DNA of 7,736 bases from Oscillospiraceae bacterium (GTDB taxonomy: Bacteria; Bacillota_A; Clostridia; Oscillospirales; Ruminococcaceae), in assembly GCA_017848205.1 (NCBI GenBank), contig JAGDDO010000457.1:1-7736 (forward strand), in the 5' to 3' direction. Below, in pieces: positions 6,192 to 7,736 of this stretch (its first letter is position 1; each line of letters opens with the position of its first letter). The notes beneath the pieces are model-generated. The model was given only the letters and a program-made list of their open reading frames with translations. It did no database searches and was not told where the DNA came from. Position numbers and translations under genes: made by a program.

Positions 6192-7187
6192 TTATTTTCT
6201 TTCAGTTGACTGACGGAACAGCAGCTTGTGGTCAAGGAAGATCCTGCCGCTGTTATTCTTCCCTGATATGTTTTCGATAACGAGCTTCGCAACCATTTTT
6301 CCGATTTCAAAGCAAGGCTGTTCGACCGTCGTAATTGACGGGGTATACATTTCAGCCATGCTGATGTTATCGAATCCGATGACAGAAAACTCACGGCCGA
6401 TATTTATGCCGAATTCCGTGGCTTTCTTGATGAATCCTGCTGCAAGAAGATCGGAAACGGCAAACACTGCAGTCGGCTTGTTTTCCATACGGTTAAAGTA
6501 TTCAGCCGCCTTCATTCCGCTTGTGTAGTCATAGGAATCTCTGAAAAGATAACGTTCATCAAATTCAAGTCCGCAGTCCCTGAGAGCGCGGATATATCCT
6601 TCTTCACGTTCAACGGATGAAGGCGCACGTACAGTCGTTGACACCATTCCGATTCTTTTATGTCCAATGGACGCAAGATATTTTACGGCGTCGTAGGCGG
6701 CTTTTTCATTGTCGATCATTACGGTGAGTATGTCAGAACCCTGACGCGGTTCACAGCAGAGCGCTATGCAGTACTGGTCGGCCAGCTCGTTAAGAGTCCT
6801 GTCGTCAAGTACGGTACCCATGAGAACAGCCGCATCGACTGTTCTGTTTCTGAGCATTCCGAGTAGTCTTTCCTCGTGAGGAGCGTAACTGTTGGTCATG
6901 CTCATGAAAACATCGTATCCGTTATTCAGTGCCTCGATCTGCATTCCGTGCAGTATTTCACTGTAGTAGGTCTGCTCGGTGGAAGGCACCAGTGCAAGTA
7001 TTACATTGGTCTCACGCTTTCTGAGATTACGGCCCAGAAAATTCGGCTTGTAGTTAAGTTCCTTTATTGCCCTGTTTACCTTTTCCGCCGTTTCAGGCGC
7101 CACCACTGAACTGTTGTTGAGTACTCGTGAAATGGTTGCAACAGATACTCCTGCGTGTCTGGCAACATCTTTAATCGTAGCTTCCAA
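6192..7187 (-). CDS. LacI-family transcriptional regulator (TTG start)
   Basis: The product has 331 residues, the normal length for the family. Residues 3-24 are the DNA-binding helix-turn-helix (TIKDVARHAGVSVATISRVLN), followed by the hinge helix (NYKPNFLGRNLR, 45-56) that enters the minor groove of a CG-centred operator. The rest is the periplasmic-binding-protein-like sensor domain, including GHKRIGMVS, AVFAVSDLLAAG and FSVIGFDNISMAEMYTPSITTVEQP. The start is TTG at 7187: translation begins at the canonical LacI N-terminus and GGAGAG lies six bases upstream; the open frame continues upstream to 7349, but that part would cross the promoter. Family knowledge: such proteins bind a sugar-type ligand and repress or activate catabolic genes. 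The divergent secreted gene at 7498 is the natural target (inference). The ligand cannot be read from the sequence. A bidirectional terminator follows the gene. Confidence 0.94.
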   Translation of the reverse strand: MEATIKDVARHAGVSVATISRVLNNSSVVAPETAEKVNRAIKELNYKPNFLGRNLRKRETNVILALVPSTEQTYYSEILHGMQIEALNNGYDVFMSMTNSYAPHEERLLGMLRNRTVDAAVLMGTVLDDRTLNELADQYCIALCCEPRQGSDILTVMIDNEKAAYDAVKYLASIGHKRIGMVSTTVRAPSSVEREEGYIRALRDCGLEFDERYLFRDSYDYTSGMKAAEYFNRMENKPTAVFAVSDLLAAGFIKKATEFGINIGREFSVIGFDNISMAEMYTPSITTVEQPCFEIGKMVAKLVIENISGKNNSGRIFLDHKLLFRQSTERK

Positions 7188-7224
7188 AAATCTCTCTCCA
7201 TTCTTGTATATCTGTACACTTAAT

Positions 7225-7242
7225 GCGTGTATATACACACGC
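7225..7242. repeat. Palindrome in the leader of the lacI-type gene
   Basis: GCGTGT-ATATAC-ACACGC has perfect 6-bp arms, and a 12-base perfect palindrome GTGTATATACAC lies within it. It falls about 40 bases upstream of the TTG start, inside the transcribed leader. It could be an operator for a dimeric protein or a small RNA hairpin; neither is shown. Confidence 0.4.
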
Positions 7243-7263
7243 AAACTGTGATTGTTACGAGAA

Positions 7264-7277
7264 ATAAAACGTTTACA
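7264..7277 (-). promoter_or_regulatory. LacI/CcpA-type operator (cre-like) downstream of the lacI-gene promoter
   Basis: The minus strand reads TGTAAACGTTTTAT, matching the cre consensus TGWAANCGNTNWCA at 12 of 14 positions with the central CG intact. It begins about 14 bases past the -10 box of the regulator's own promoter, a typical repression site. It may be bound by the regulator itself (autoregulation) or by CcpA; the sequence cannot decide which. Confidence 0.6.
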
Positions 7278-7290
7278 TCGATCTATTTCC

Positions 7291-7319
7291 ATTATAACAG
7301 ATTCAACAGAAAATTGCAA
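7291..7319 (-). promoter_or_regulatory. Promoter of the lacI-type gene
   Basis: On the minus strand, TTGCAA (7314-7319), a 17-base spacer and TATAAT (7291-7296) with an extended -10 TG. Transcription would start near 7284 and give a leader of about 97 bases before the TTG start. Confidence 0.75.
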
Positions 7320-7336
7320 CCTTGACTCATAAAGCA

Positions 7337-7365
7337 TGGACAAAATCATTTACTTGTGCTATAAT
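7337..7365 (+). promoter_or_regulatory. Promoter of the secreted protein gene at 7498
   Basis: TGGACA (7337-7342), a 17-base spacer and TATAAT (7360-7365) with extended -10 TGC. It is divergent from the lacI-gene promoter; the two -35 boxes are only 17 bases apart, so proteins bound between them could affect both. Confidence 0.75.
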
Positions 7366-7378
7366 ATGATTTATCATA
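7365..7378. promoter_or_regulatory. Candidate operator at the transcription start of the secreted gene
   Basis: Inverted repeat TATGAT-TT-ATCATA begins at the last base of the -10 box and covers the expected start site near 7371, a position where binding would block RNA polymerase. It lacks the central CG usual for LacI-family operators, so the binding protein is uncertain. Confidence 0.4.
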
Positions 7379-7384
7379 AAACAT

Positions 7385-7466
7385 TCTACCGGCCGATTCG
7401 CGATAACAGTGTTCTGCTCACAAAGCATTCCATACCTCTTCCCGCCGGTCAGATTTTTCTTTTTTT
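7385..7466 (+). promoter_or_regulatory. Possible terminator or attenuator in the leader of the secreted gene
   Basis: TCTACCGGC (7385-7393) can pair with GCCGGTCAGA (7444-7453) with one bulged base, and TTTTTCTTTTTTT follows at 7454-7466. This is terminator-like, but the loop of about 50 bases is large. It lies in the 126-base leader between promoter and start codon. Confidence 0.35.
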
Positions 7467-7497
7467 CCGTAACCACAACACACAACAGGTAAAATAT

Positions 7498-7736
7498 ATG
7501 GAACAGAAAAACATTAAAAAGAAAAACTTTTCGGGGACAGCTTTTCTGATAGCTTTAATGATTTTTTTGGCGGAACCCTTCTGCATCAGTGTTTCGGGGG
7601 AGCAGTCTGAAAGCACATCCACGCCCCTGATATCCTATGATTTTGAGGAAAAAGAACAGCTTAATGACTGGCATCCTATTGTCGGACGCATAAGAATGCA
7701 GACAGACAGCAGCAATGCCTGCTCCGGCAGCAGCTC
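7498..7736 (+). CDS. Secreted protein, probable carbohydrate-active enzyme with N-terminal CBM (partial)
   Basis: The frame is open from ATG 7498 to the window edge, giving 79 residues. Residues 1-34 are a signal peptide: Lys-rich KNIKKKN, hydrophobic core TAFLIALMIFLAEPF and likely cleavage after VSG. A short Ser/Thr linker follows. From residue 45 the sequence ISYDFEEKEQLNDWHP, then GRIRMQTDSSNACSGSS, follows the opening pattern of CBM4/9/22 beta-sandwich modules (phi-x-x-F-E, short gap, Trp, then hydrophobic strand and S-G-S). Such modules often precede xylanase or other glycoside hydrolase domains, which would lie beyond the window. AGGT (7487-7490) is a weak ribosome binding site. The divergent LacI-family gene, the extended -10 promoter and the palindrome at the start site suggest substrate-controlled expression. 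CBM assignment and catalytic type are inference from few residues. Confidence 0.75.
   Translation, partial: MEQKNIKKKNFSGTAFLIALMIFLAEPFCISVSGEQSESTSTPLISYDFEEKEQLNDWHPIVGRIRMQTDSSNACSGSS

Noticed and set aside
7188..7349. 54-codon N-terminal extension of the LacI-family gene from an upstream ATG
   Set aside because: It spans the promoter and operator of the gene, and the canonical LacI N-terminus with a good ribosome binding site starts at the TTG at 7187.

Overview
The window looks like chromosomal DNA from a fibre-degrading Ruminococcus-type Firmicute (R. flavefaciens or a close relative is my best guess). The reasons are a secreted protein with a type I dockerin (cellulosome plug), a LacI-type regulator divergent from a secreted protein that begins like a carbohydrate-active enzyme, typical Gram-positive Shine-Dalgarno sites and sigA-type promoters, and moderate GC. 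The species assignment is inference; the dockerin is read directly.

Layout. Positions 1-977 (minus strand) carry the first 325 residues of a membrane-anchored HtrA/DegP-type serine protease with an intact His-Asp-Ser triad; its C-terminal (expected PDZ) part lies outside the window. A divergent intergenic region of about 360 bp separates it from a 622-residue secreted dockerin protein (1341-3209, plus). This protein has a signal peptide, two related N-terminal modules, a further beta-rich module, an internal dockerin and a C-terminal domain that resembles PrcB-type domains. It ends at a strong hairpin terminator. Next on the plus strand come an unrecognised four-helix membrane protein (3528-4505) with its own promoter, and a class II CCA-adding tRNA nucleotidyltransferase with an HD domain (4647-5978). 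A bidirectional terminator at 6110-6146 closes this unit against a convergent LacI-family regulator (minus, TTG start at 7187, stop at 6192). The regulator is divergent from a secreted protein starting at 7498 and running off the end, whose first residues resemble the start of a CBM4/9/22-type carbohydrate-binding module.

The least expected signal is in the gaps. Three copies of a structured intergenic element of about 100-120 bp (3323-3421, 4503-4625, and 5985-6103 in reverse) share one architecture: imperfect inverted ends, a CGCTGATTTAT hairpin, a GGGCGAAGCCC hairpin, a TCTCCC linker and a 10-13 bp stem whose sequence differs in each copy but always stays paired. Each lies just 3' of a coding sequence. 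This looks like a dispersed, MITE/REP-like or RNA-structured repeat family; I do not recognise it as a named family.

The right edge reads as a local polysaccharide-response module. The regulator has a near-consensus promoter with a LacI/CcpA-type operator just downstream, and the divergent secreted gene has its own extended -10 promoter, a palindrome at the likely start of transcription and a possible terminator in its leader.
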